This document shows, in pieces, positions 32,720-42,222 of a stretch of 64,000 bases of DNA. The stretch spans positions 40,738,711 to 40,802,710 of the forward strand of contig CM061245.1 in NCBI GenBank assembly GCA_030848705.1. Reading direction: 5' to 3'. This DNA is from Heracleum sosnowskyi (Eukaryota; Streptophyta; Magnoliopsida; Apiales; Apiaceae). The notes below the pieces were generated by a model. That model was given only the letters and a program-made list of their open reading frames with translations, was not told where the DNA came from and ran no database searches. The stretch's first letter is position 1; each line of letters opens with the position of its first letter. The position numbers and the translations under genes are program-made.

Positions 32720-33065
32720 TACAAATGAATAGTTTAGAAGTACAAGAGGATTTAAGATTGTTTGGAGTTTGTGGTTTGTTCGGCTCTCAGTTTTGCTATT
32801 TATATATAACATCTGAAATATGACCGTTAAAAATATAGTTGTTGGTATTATAGTCGTTGGAAAAATAGCGGTTGGAAATAGAGCCGTTGGAAATATAGTC
32901 GTTGAAATATAGTCATTTAAATTTGAAAATAATGATAAAGTACAAATTTTAAATTATAGCTAACCCCATTGGAGCACAACCCCTTACAGGTTCAGCAAAT
33001 TTTAGCTAACAATTATTATATATTATTTTAGCTAACCAATTTAGCTACTACCCTTGGAGATGCTC

Positions 33066-33609
33066 CGAGGGCTGTTGATTTGAAAATAAAATCATGGGCT
33101 GGAAGATCTTAACAAAGAGGGGCAACTGCCCTTAAGACACTTCCTTCTCTCTGTTGCCTCATTTTATTTTCTGAGTTTTTTATTTCCTTATTTTTTTTAC
33201 CCTAAGCCTGGTTTTGTACTGTATGATTTTTTTGGTTTACCTTTTTGCCCTTATGATTAATAACTGTAAATTTAAGAAATATTGTTGGTGAATTTTTATT
33301 TTGCCAAAATATGTTGATATTTTTCTAGTAGTGCTGGTAGAGGCTTTGAGCGTGGTGTGGGCGGGAGAAGAGACATGCGTGGTTTTGGTATTTTCCTTGT
33401 CCTCTTTTAACATTTAATATAATAATTTTCCTTGTCCATTAACATTTAATGGAAGAGACCGAGCTGAGACTGAACCATTCTTTCTCCGGTCGGAGTGTAA
33501 AAAAGGACTGTTTGGTGGAAATTTATGTCTTTGGTGGACTCCGTTTCCGATTTGTGGAAGGCTTCCGGGTGATTTTAGAAGAATTTTTTTTTTTTGTATC
33601 CATACTAAG
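33066..33609. other. intergenic stretch with an RGG-like exon candidate
   Basis: No long ORF is present. A short block at about 33332-33388 lies between TTTTTCTAG and GTATTTTCC and encodes AGRGFERGVGGRRDMRGFG, an arginine-glycine-rich peptide like those of RNA-binding proteins. It may be an isolated exon of a host gene broken by insertions; the support is weak. The remainder is T-rich without features. Confidence 0.25.
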
Positions 33610-34063
33610 GTGACAGTAGACGCTGCTATTTTTACAGATAGGAAGGAGTTTGGTTTTGGTCTGGTTTCTCGGAACTCAGAAGGAACACTGTTAAAAGCCA
33701 AGTCGATAGTTAATCATGGGGAAGTCTCGCCAGAATTGACTGAAGCTATGGCGATTAAGGAAGCCCTTAGCTAGATTGACACAATGGATTGGCCGGAAGT
33801 GATAATAGAATCGAACTTTTTGGTGATCATCCAAGCTATCAGAAGTAAAGTGAAGATGAGGTCTCGTCTGGGAGTGATCATTGAAGATTGCAGGTGCTAT
33901 CTACAGAATTCAAACAAAATTTCTTTGTATTTTATTAAATGGTCTGCTAATATGGTAGCTCATACTCTTGCTAGAGCTTCATATAATTACCCAGATTGTA
34001 GCTTCGATAGGTAGTTTGTACCTAATGAGGTTAGAAATTGTATTGTGACTGATTTGAAGAATT
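33610..34063 (+). pseudogene. LINE-type RNase H domain remnant (RVT_3-like)
   Basis: The frame from 33610 reads VDAAIFTDRKEFGFGLVSRNSEGTL (RNase H first Asp), SPELTEAMAIKEAL (Glu), a TAG at 33772-33774 (Trp position), then WPEVIIESNFLVIIQAIRSK and FIKWSANMVAHTLARA, stop at 34012. The second Asp of the family motif ESD is Asn here (ESN). The layout fits the 3' end of a plant non-LTR element, followed by an AATAAA signal (34063-34068) and an A-rich end at 34090-34106. It is dead: one stop and a missing catalytic residue. Confidence 0.65.
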
Positions 34064-34106
34064 AATAAAATTTCCTTGCTTTTCGTCAAAAAAAAATAAA
34101 AAAATA

Positions 34107-34255
34107 TTGGAGTTACATATGCAAGAATGACAAGTTCATATATTCATAACTTTTTGCTAAAATTCTTGTTAATTTTGATTTATTTTACATTATACGCTTT
34201 CTTCATCCATGGATGATATTTATCTCTCTCAAATTCTACCACCCGTGTTATTTTC
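34107..34255. other. short AT-rich spacer
   Basis: Nothing recognisable between the LINE remnant and the Sirevirus target duplication. Confidence 0.5.
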
Positions 34256-34260
34256 ATAGT
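34256..34260. repeat. target-site duplication (left) of Sirevirus element 2
   Basis: ATAGT occurs here and at 47442-47446, directly next to the LTR boundaries. Confidence 0.8.
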
Positions 34261-35292
34261 TAGACATGACTTTATATGCTTAATTTTATTAAGTATGAAC
34301 ATACCGTCACAGCCAGAGTATGTCTATGTAACCGTTTTTGTTTGCTGCAAATAAAGATTGTAAGTACATCTTGATAGAAGTTCATTAGTTTGTTCAAGCC
34401 TCAAGAAGTGCTCAAGATGGACATCAAGAATAAATACTACTGTCACAGCATTGACAGTATGGTTGCATGAAGACAACATGTTGCAAGTCATGACAGTACA
34501 TTCACTCTGACAGCAACATTGGCGGAAGCCCTCTGACAGCAACTTTATCTTAGCCTGACAGCAAGCTTGGAAATCCTGATGGCACCTTCTGCGGGGATTT
34601 CTTACTGTCACCAAAAGCACACTTCTGTGATAGCAAGCTTAGCCATCAGGATACTTTCATGAAGGGATATCATTTGTATTGGTAATCAATCCAGTCAAAC
34701 TCGTGACACTTTAGATGTTCAAGAAACAGGCGTGTTGCAGAATCCCAACACTGCAACAGGTCTGCAAGACTACGACTGAAGCTCGAGGAGATCACATGAT
34801 AAAGCTCACCAATTCCAGTGTATGACAAATCTACATCTACTGAATTGTGTTAGCTTAATATGGAAAGTTTCTAGATTGCTTTGTAATGTATTGATAAGCT
34901 GTTTGTATAGCAATTTAGGAAAGATTCACGGGTAGGCAATTTGTAAGAAGCTGCCACTTGAAAATGACAGCAGCTTCACTAGACCCGTGTTGATAGTGAT
35001 AGGTTTAGCTTTACAAAAACTATCTATCATTATACTCTTTGTAACAACCACGTGAGATCAATCTCTCGAGAAACCGAAGCTCAAGAAAACATACATTTTC
35101 TTGAGGTTGTAGCAACCCATTGCAAAATAAATAAAACATTTATTTTGTGAGAATTGTTCGCGTGTCTACTTGTGTTTGCAATCGTTAAACTGATAATCTT
35201 TAATCTTGGTTTTAGTTGTTGAAACGTAGATTGAGTTTTATCAGTATTGCATTTAACCCCCCCCCCCCTTCTGCAATAGTCAAGGACCAACA
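34261..35292 (+). repeat. 5' LTR of Sirevirus element 2, outer end shortened
   Basis: It reads TAGACATGACTTTATATGC where the 3' LTR (46370) has TGTTAGGATTT and about 36 more bases before TTTATATGC. From there on the two LTRs align to the end ACCAACA. The C-run is 12 bases here and 16 in the 3' LTR. The CTGTCA/TGACAG cluster is present, with several members mutated (for example CTTTCA, TGATGG). Confidence 0.9.
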
Positions 35293-35294
35293 AC

Positions 35295-35306
35295 TGGTAT
35301 CAGAGC
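35295..35306 (+). other. primer binding site, initiator tRNA-Met type
   Basis: TGGTATCAGAGC two bases after the LTR end, identical to element 1. Confidence 0.9.
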
Positions 35307-35333
35307 AGACAGATTGTTCATAAATCTGAGATC

Positions 35334-37004
35334 ATGACAAGTATGCAGAAGTCAAGTAGCATAAAGATTCCAGCTTTTGATAAGGAGAACTACAATGTAT
35401 GGAAAAGAAAAATCATGTTGTTTATCAAAGCTGCGAATCCATTATACTTGGGTATCCTCCAGAATGGTCCCTTCGTGCCACGTAAAGAAATTGAAGCCTC
35501 AATAGTGGATGGTGTTCTTGTTCCAGCGTATTGGGTCAACAAATTACCTTCAGAGTTTCTGGAGCCAGAAAAGGAGAAGGTAGCCTTGGACGATTACTTG
35601 CAACTCATCTTACTGGACGCTCTCACTTTGGACAAAGCCATGTGTGGGAATGTCATTGGGTGCTCATCAGCCAAGGATATGTGGAATAAGATCGAGCTGC
35701 TGTGTGAAGGAAGTGAAGAAGTGAAAGACAACCAGAGACAAATCCTTATCTCACAGTATGAAGCCTTCATGGCAAAGTCAAGAGAAGACCTAACAACTAT
35801 GTTTGAAAGGTTTAGCAAACTTATGACTGAGCTACAGATTCATGGCAAGTACTACGATATGAAGGAATTGAATGTCAAGTTTTTGCTCACACTTCCTGAG
35901 CATCTTGAGCACAAAGTCACTGCCATAAGAGAAGGAAGAAATCTAAACAATATTTCTCTTGAAACTCTATATGGTGTGCTTAAGTCATATGAGCTTGAGT
36001 TTTTCCAAAAAAGAGCTATTCTAGCTGGATCCAGAGGAAAGATGGCTAATATGTCAGGTGCTCTCGTGGCTCAAGTACCAAGTATCACTCAACCTACTGA
36101 AGCAACTCAAGTCATCCAACCTGCTCCAAATTCTACTCTTAAAATTGAAGAGGTTGTGGATGATGAGGAGAAAGTTGTACTGCAGCTAACTGATGTTGAA
36201 GATGAAGACTTATATTCCTTGGAAGAAATGGAAAAGATGGATAATCCAACCATGGCTTACATGGCCAAGAAATTCAAGAACATAAGGTTCAAGAGGAACA
36301 AGCCATATAAGTCTCAAGGTCAAACATCAAGGTTCAGCAAAGGGAACTTCTCCAAAGTTGAAGGTGGTTCTACAGGAGGTGGATACAAAACAGGGATGGT
36401 GGACAGATCCAAGTTCAGGTGTTACAACTGCAATGAGCTTGGCCATTTTGCTAATGAATGCAGAAGGCCAAAACAAAATCAAAGGATGGATAAAGGGTCA
36501 AGTGGACACTTCAAGAAAGGACATGGAAAGGCCTATGTGGCTGAAGGAAAGTGCTGGGATGATATTGATGATGAAGAAGAAGAGGAGTATGTGAATTTAG
36601 CACTCATGGCTAAATCTGAAGAGGTCCCCTCTAGCTCTCCAAGTCAGGGCAAGAACAAGGAGCAAGTCACTTGGATTATTGACAATGGCTGCTTTAGACA
36701 CATGACTAGTGATAAAGCCCTGCTATCACAATTTGTAGAGAAAGATGGCCCAATCATAACCTTTGGAGACAACAGCAAGGGTTATACAGTGGGATATGGC
36801 TGTTTGGAAATTGGAAATGTTGTCATAAATGACATTGCACTTGTTGATGGATTGAAGCACAACCTGCTCAGTGTCAGCCAGTTCAGTGACAAGGGATTCA
36901 AGGTTGATTTTGACATGATGGTGTGCAATATCTATCACAAGAAGGATGGAAGCCTCTCTCTAAAAGGGGTAAGAAAAGGAAGCCTGTTTGTTGCTGACCT
37001 CTAA
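35334..37004 (+). CDS. gag: Gag-protease fusion (Sirevirus element 2)
   Basis: The ORF of 556 residues matches the element 1 Gag core from MTSMQKSSSIKIPAF through the knuckle CYNCNELGHFANEC. It then passes directly at SSPSQ/GKNKEQ (36647/36648) into the protease without the 427-codon linker found in element 1. The protease site reads IDNGCFRHMTSD, where element 1 has IDSGCSRHMTGD. The change of the catalytic DSG to DNG probably inactivates it. The frame ends at a TAA created by a 2-base insertion (CTCTAAGC versus CTAAGC), which separates it from integrase. Fusion of Gag and protease in one frame is what a spliced RNA of the element 1 type would encode. Confidence 0.85.
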   Translation: MTSMQKSSSIKIPAFDKENYNVWKRKIMLFIKAANPLYLGILQNGPFVPRKEIEASIVDGVLVPAYWVNKLPSEFLEPEKEKVALDDYLQLILLDALTLDKAMCGNVIGCSSAKDMWNKIELLCEGSEEVKDNQRQILISQYEAFMAKSREDLTTMFERFSKLMTELQIHGKYYDMKELNVKFLLTLPEHLEHKVTAIREGRNLNNISLETLYGVLKSYELEFFQKRAILAGSRGKMANMSGALVAQVPSITQPTEATQVIQPAPNSTLKIEEVVDDEEKVVLQLTDVEDEDLYSLEEMEKMDNPTMAYMAKKFKNIRFKRNKPYKSQGQTSRFSKGNFSKVEGGSTGGGYKTGMVDRSKFRCYNCNELGHFANECRRPKQNQRMDKGSSGHFKKGHGKAYVAEGKCWDDIDDEEEEEYVNLALMAKSEEVPSSSPSQGKNKEQVTWIIDNGCFRHMTSDKALLSQFVEKDGPIITFGDNSKGYTVGYGCLEIGNVVINDIALVDGLKHNLLSVSQFSDKGFKVDFDMMVCNIYHKKDGSLSLKGVRKGSLFVADL

Positions 37005-39892
37005 GCTCAACAAGGAATGACAAGATTTACTGTTTCTACAGTAAAGCTACAGTTGGTGACAGTATGCTTTGGCACAGGAAGCTCTCTCACCTCAACTTCA
37101 AAACAATGAACATGCTGATGAAGAAGGAATTGGTTAGAGGACTACCTCAACAGGAATTCTGTCAAGAAGGACTGTGTGGGGACTGTCAAATGGGAAAATT
37201 GAGAAGAGCGGTGCACAAGTCAAAGCAAACCAACACCAACTCAGAACCACTCAAGCTAATTCATATGGATCTCTTTGGACCAGTAAATGTCCCATCCTTA
37301 GCCAAAAAGAGATATGCATTAGTTATGGTGGATGACTACTCTGGGTATACTTGGGTGAAATACCTAGAATCAAAAGATGAAGCAGCTCAAGTCATCATTG
37401 ATCACTTAAGAGTTCTTGACAGAACTCCAAATGCTAAAGTTCAATTTCTAAGAAGTGACAATGGTACTGAGTTCAGAAATGCCACTCTTGGAAATTTCTG
37501 TAAAGATGAAGGAATTATACAACAGTTTTCTGCTGCAAGGACACCACAGCAGAATGGTGTTGTAGAAAGGAAGAACAGGACTCTCATTGAAGCTGCCAGA
37601 ACTATGCTTTATGATGCAAAGTTACCTACATACTTCTGGGCAGAAGCCATCAACACAGCTTGCAATACTCAGAACAGAACCTTGATCAACAAGACTCACG
37701 GGAACACTCCTTACTATCTACTCAATGGAAAGAAACCTACTGTCAAGTATTTTGATGTGTTTGGAAGCAAATGTTTCATGATGAAAGATAACCATGAAAA
37801 GAAAGGGAAGTTTGACACCAAAGCTTATGAAGGAATTTTCATGGGGTATGCTCTAGAAAGGACTACCTACAGAGTCTATCTACTGGAACATAGAGTCATA
37901 GATGAAAGTGTGAATGTCACATTTGATGAAACCAAGTTTCCTGGACTACATGAGGAAGGTCAAATGCAGATTCTTAGGTTTGAGAATCAAGGCTACTTAG
38001 AAGAAGAAGAATTTGTTGATGAAGAACCCTCATTTACTCAAACTGTGGAAACTGAAAAAGATGCTGTCATTGAAAGTAATTCAAATCAAACTCCAGCTCA
38101 GTCACAGACTATTTCAGGAAATACTCAAAATGATGGTGACTCTGGAGATATTGAAGAAAATGGTGGAGATAATTGTCCTGGTGAAGAATCAGTTCCTCTA
38201 ACTGAGACTACTGCTTCAGAACAAACAAGAAGCTTGCCCAAAACTACAAGGTGGAGCAAAGATCACACAAATGACTTAATTATTGGAGATCCTTCTTCTA
38301 GGGTGAGAACCAGGAACAATGTTTCTGCTGACAGCATGTTTTCCTGTTTCCTGTCTCAAGTGGAACCCAAAGCAATTGATGAAGCATTGTTGGATTCTGA
38401 TTGGGTGATTGCTATGCAAGAGGAACTCAACCAGTTTGAAAGAAACAATGTGTGGAAACTGGTTCCAAGGCCAAAGGGAAAGTCAGTTATTGAGACAAAG
38501 TGGGTCTTCAGAAACAAACTGGATGAAAATGGAAATGTGACCAGAAACAAGGCAAGACTAGTAGCTAAAGGTTACTGTCAACAGGAAGGGATAGATTATG
38601 ATGAGACATTTGCACCTGTTTCCAGACTTGAAGCTATCAGGATTTTCTTAGCCTTTACTACACACTGTAATTTCAAGGTATTCCAAATGAATGTCAAAAG
38701 TGATTTTCTAAATGGAGAGTTGGAGGAAGAAGTGTATGTTGAACAGCCACCTGGCTTTGAAGATGCTGAGATGTATGATTTGGTGTACAAGCAGTTCAAG
38801 GCACTTTATGGGTTGAAACAAGCTCCTAGAGCATGGTATGATACTCTCTCAGCCTTTCTATTGGAAAATCAATTTACAAGAGGTGTAGTAGATAAGAATC
38901 TATTCTACAAACATCATGGCAAAGACATCATTCTGGTTCAAATCTATGTTGATGATATCATCTTTGGTTCATCAAATGAGAAGCTGTGTGAAAAGTTTTC
39001 AGCTCTAATGAGAAACAAATATGAGATGAGTATGATGGGAGAACTGTCATTCTTCCTTGGTTTACAAGTTCTTCAAAAGGATGATGGAATCTTCATTTGT
39101 CAATCAAAGTATGTCAAGGAGCTTCTCAAGAAGTTCAACCTAGAAGATTCATCACCTGCCAAAACTCCCATATCTACTTCTACTAGTCTGGATCTAGACT
39201 CCAAAGGGAAGAAAGTGGACTCCAGTGCTTACAGAGGCATGGTTGGATCTCTTCTTTATCTAACTGCTAGCAGGCCTGATATAATGTTTGCTACACGTCT
39301 CTGTGCAAGGTTTCAAGATGATCCAAAGGAGTCACACTTGATTGCTATCAAAAGAATTTTTAGATATCTTAAAGGCACTCCAAATCTAGGCCTTTGGTAT
39401 CCTAAAAATACTGGATTTGAGTTAGTGGGGTATTCTGATTCAGATTATGCTGGATGTAGAATTGACAGAAAGAGCACTACAGGAAGCTGTCAATTTCTTG
39501 GTGGAAGATTGGTGTCATGGTTTAGCAAGAAGCAACATTCAGTCTCTACTTCTACAGCAGAAGTTGAATACATTGCTGCTGGAAGTTGCTGTGCACAAAT
39601 TCTATGGATGAAGAATCAACTGTTGGACTATGGTCTAGTGTTGAGCAACATTCCTATCTTCTGTGATAACACTAGTGCCATAGCCATCTCAGACAATCCT
39701 GTTCAACACTCTAGAACAAAGCACATTGATATTAGACATCATTTCATTAGAGAGCATGTTGAAAGAGGAACTGTGAAGTTGATCTATGTCCCTACAGAAA
39801 AGCAACTTGCAGACATCTTCACTAAACCACTGGATGAAGCAACCTTTAACAGGTTGGTAAGTGAACTGGGAATGCTAAATCTGGTATGTTAA
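37005..39892 (+). pseudogene. pol: Pol: integrase, reverse transcriptase, RNase H (element 2), out of frame with gag-PR
   Basis: The frame is open from just after the 2-base insertion near 37002, first ATG at 37064, to the stop at 39890-39892. Integrase has HRKLSH...CGDC, HMDLFGP, RSDNGTEF and VVERKNRT. Reverse transcriptase motif A reads QMNVKSDFLNG where element 1 has QMDVKSAFLNG, so the first catalytic Asp is lost; YVDDIIFGS is kept. RNase H has SDSDYAG, TAEVEY and DNTSA. The natural C end NRLVSELGMLNLVC is present here. It cannot be made as part of one polyprotein with gag because of the frameshift. Confidence 0.88.
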
Positions 39893-41269
39893 CTTACTAG
39901 TTTTTCCATTCTAATTTTCTTTGAAGCTTGTGACAGTAACCTCTACAAGTTGCTGTCATGAGAAAGTTACTGTCAACCTAAGTCTCTATCTGTTTTAGAC
40001 AGCACGTTCACTTTGACTTTGCTTAAATTGAATTTTGTGCTAGTCTCTTACTTGAAAAGTTGATTTTTGAGTGACACTAACTTGCATGGTTGTTAATGTT
40101 GAAATTGGTCAAGGGTCTTTCTTAATTGGTCAGTTTTGCTTTGATTGTTGTATTAGTGGTAGATATCACTTAATTGCAATCTGTGGTAGTTGTATGGGTA
40201 TTCCAAACTGTTGACCATTTACATCCCTCTTAACCTAGTATGCCTATAAAATGAATCTTAGGCCATATTAGTGAATCATTTAGAAAAAGGGTAAAATGGA
40301 AAACAAAGTAGGGATTGAGTACAGGCCTAAGCCTTGTGGAAGTGAACCAACAATGAAGAGGTAGAAGCAATGTTTGACATGCTATGGGATGCTCTTGATG
40401 AGGAAGAGGAAAAAGCACTTGCAGCCATGGCTGTAGAGAAGGCCAAGGTGCAAGAAGAGGAAAAGGAGTTTCAAACTCTCCTCAAGGAAGAAGGAACCAC
40501 AGAAGAGATAGTTAGGAAAGAAGTCCTAGAATTGGTTAAGAAAGATTGTACTGATTAGTTAATCTCACCAATTGTAGTATTTTTCCCTTTCTTCATTTCA
40601 TTAAAATCAATAAAATTTCTCTTTCTGCAGTTTCTATTTGATTCCTATGTGTGTTGTTTAATTGCTTATCTGGTAGAATAATGTTTTGGATGAATGATGA
40701 ATCAGTAATAAATATTGCATTTGTTTAACTGGTGTCTCTTCAGTTAAGTTTTCATTCATAACGGTTTATATACAAAGTCTTGACAGTGTTGTTTTCCCCG
40801 CAAGGGTTGCTGTCATCAAGAAAAGTAGCTGTCACAGTTTTCTGACAGTAGGCTTCTCGACAGCAAGAAACGACTTTCTGTCATGACTTGTAAAAGATAC
40901 TGTCATATGAGACCTTAACGATGACAATAAGTTTTGCGCGGAATGTTTCTGTCACGCAAAACATGCTGTCATCACACCAAAGTTACTGACACGGTTGTTG
41001 TAAGCGCATAGGTTACTGTCAAAGTAGTGGACCGTTAAAATTGGACACACTTCCTCCACGAGGAGAGAGAAATCAGCCAGTAACCCACGTGACCGTAAAT
41101 TGGGTTAAGACACGATTTCACTTTTCCACTTTGTCAGTTAAACGCTTGAACTTCCCTCTAAATTCATCAAACATACAACTGTTCTCAAAAAGCAAACACA
41201 ACACTCTTCTTTCTCTTCTCTCCAAGCAATTCATCTTCTACTCTCTCTCTTCTCTCTCACAAAGCAAAA
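39893..41269 (+). other. pol-ORF3 intergenic region with CTGTCA/TGACAG block (element 2)
   Basis: It aligns with 16784-18182 of element 1. The hexamer cluster at 40781-41021 is conserved in position, with one or two sites mutated (ATGACAATAAG). It contains the small acidic ORF at 40296-40558 and the CT-rich leader before 41270. Confidence 0.6.
40296..40558 (+). pseudogene. small acidic ORF between pol and ORF3a (element 2 copy, frameshift)
   Basis: ATG at 40296 starts MENKVGIEYRPKPCGSEP. A one-base deletion relative to element 1 (GAACCAAC versus GAACCCAAC, near 40347) shifts the frame. The downstream part is open to 40558 in the correct frame (MLWDALDEEEEKALAAM...VKKDCTD) without the stop seen in element 1. 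It is the counterpart of 17209-17472; function unknown. Confidence 0.5.
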
Positions 41270-42222
41270 ATGGCCCCCAAACAATCAATTTCACAAACCA
41301 ACTTTGCTGGCATCTACTCACCAAGTGATGCTGGTGAGGGATTCAAAGGGCTTGTTTACTTCATGAATAAGTCCTATCTTGGGTATGCTATTACCTCTAC
41401 TCCTGTTCTTGACCTAGACAGGATTGAAAGTTTTTGGGCAACAGCTATTGCTCACGAAGATGGTGACATCTCCTCCATTCAATTCAAAATCAAGGAGCAT
41501 AGCTACTCTCTCAACGCTCAGGGCATCAATGCAGCTCTAGGGATTGTGCTGGAACAAGGAAAGTCTTACTCTGAGCTTGCTAGTGATGAAACCCTGAAGA
41601 AGCTCTTCTTGAAAATTGGATATTCTGGACCAATTCTTGAAGAGGGAACAACAAAATGATACCCTTCTGGTGAAATGGACAGGAAATATCTCCGTAAGGA
41701 GTGGAGCATGGTGTTTGATGCTATGGTGAAAGTTTTCTCTACCAAGACCACAGGCTGGAATGGTATTCCCTCCTACATCAAGAAGCTCACTCATTCTCTT
41801 GTTCATGGGTACAAAGTGGATGTTGGAAAGCTGCGCATGTCACACTTCAAGGCTGCCATAGGTAAGAAGGTAAACATCTATCCTCGCTTTTAATGTTGTG
41901 CATCAATTCTTTATGTGACTTTGATGAGAATGCCCCTCGTTTGGAGGTGTGCCCTGTACTGAAAAGAAACACTCACACAACTCTCACTTCACAGAATTTA
42001 AATGCACATATTCCACTATGTTTCACCAAGCACATGGTTGATCAAGTGTCTGACCTTGATTTTCCATTACCTCCTGGTTTTGATACCTTCACTATTGAGA
42101 ATGAGACTGCATTAGACCCAAATTCAGTCAACCCTCATTATGACCCATACACTCAGCCTAGGTTCTCTAAACTTCCCAAAGTACAGAGACAAGCCTTACA
42201 AGAAACCAGAAAAGACCCCTAG
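41270..42222 (+). pseudogene. ORF3a, post-pol ORF first part (element 2)
   Basis: It starts with the same MAPKQSISQTNFAGIY as element 1. It is broken by TGA at 41657-41659 (a TGG Trp codon in element 1) and by a one-base deletion near 41890 (CGCTTTTAATG versus CGCTTTTTAATG). It ends at the shared TAG 42220-42222. The lesions differ from those of element 1, so the family master copy had this ORF open. Confidence 0.7.

Larger units (their letters stand above)
27768..33065. mobile_element. PIF/Harbinger-type DNA transposon
   Basis: The left end GAGCATCTCCAA matches the inverted right end TTGGAGATGCTC. Subterminal GTTAGCTA repeats lie on both sides. The left flank is TAA, the usual 3-bp Harbinger target, but the right flank is CGA, so the duplication is no longer visible on that side. 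Inside are the two proteins of this superfamily in divergent-to-convergent layout: Myb/SANT-like ORF1 (plus strand, two exons) and a DDE transposase (minus strand). Both have stops, so this copy is inactive. The 5.3-kb length includes a 1.9-kb ORF1 intron that contains an unrelated ORF. Confidence 0.85.

Noticed and set aside
36726..36938. minus-strand ORFs over gag-pol of both Sireviruses
   Set aside because: They are antisense shadows of conserved pol coding sequence.
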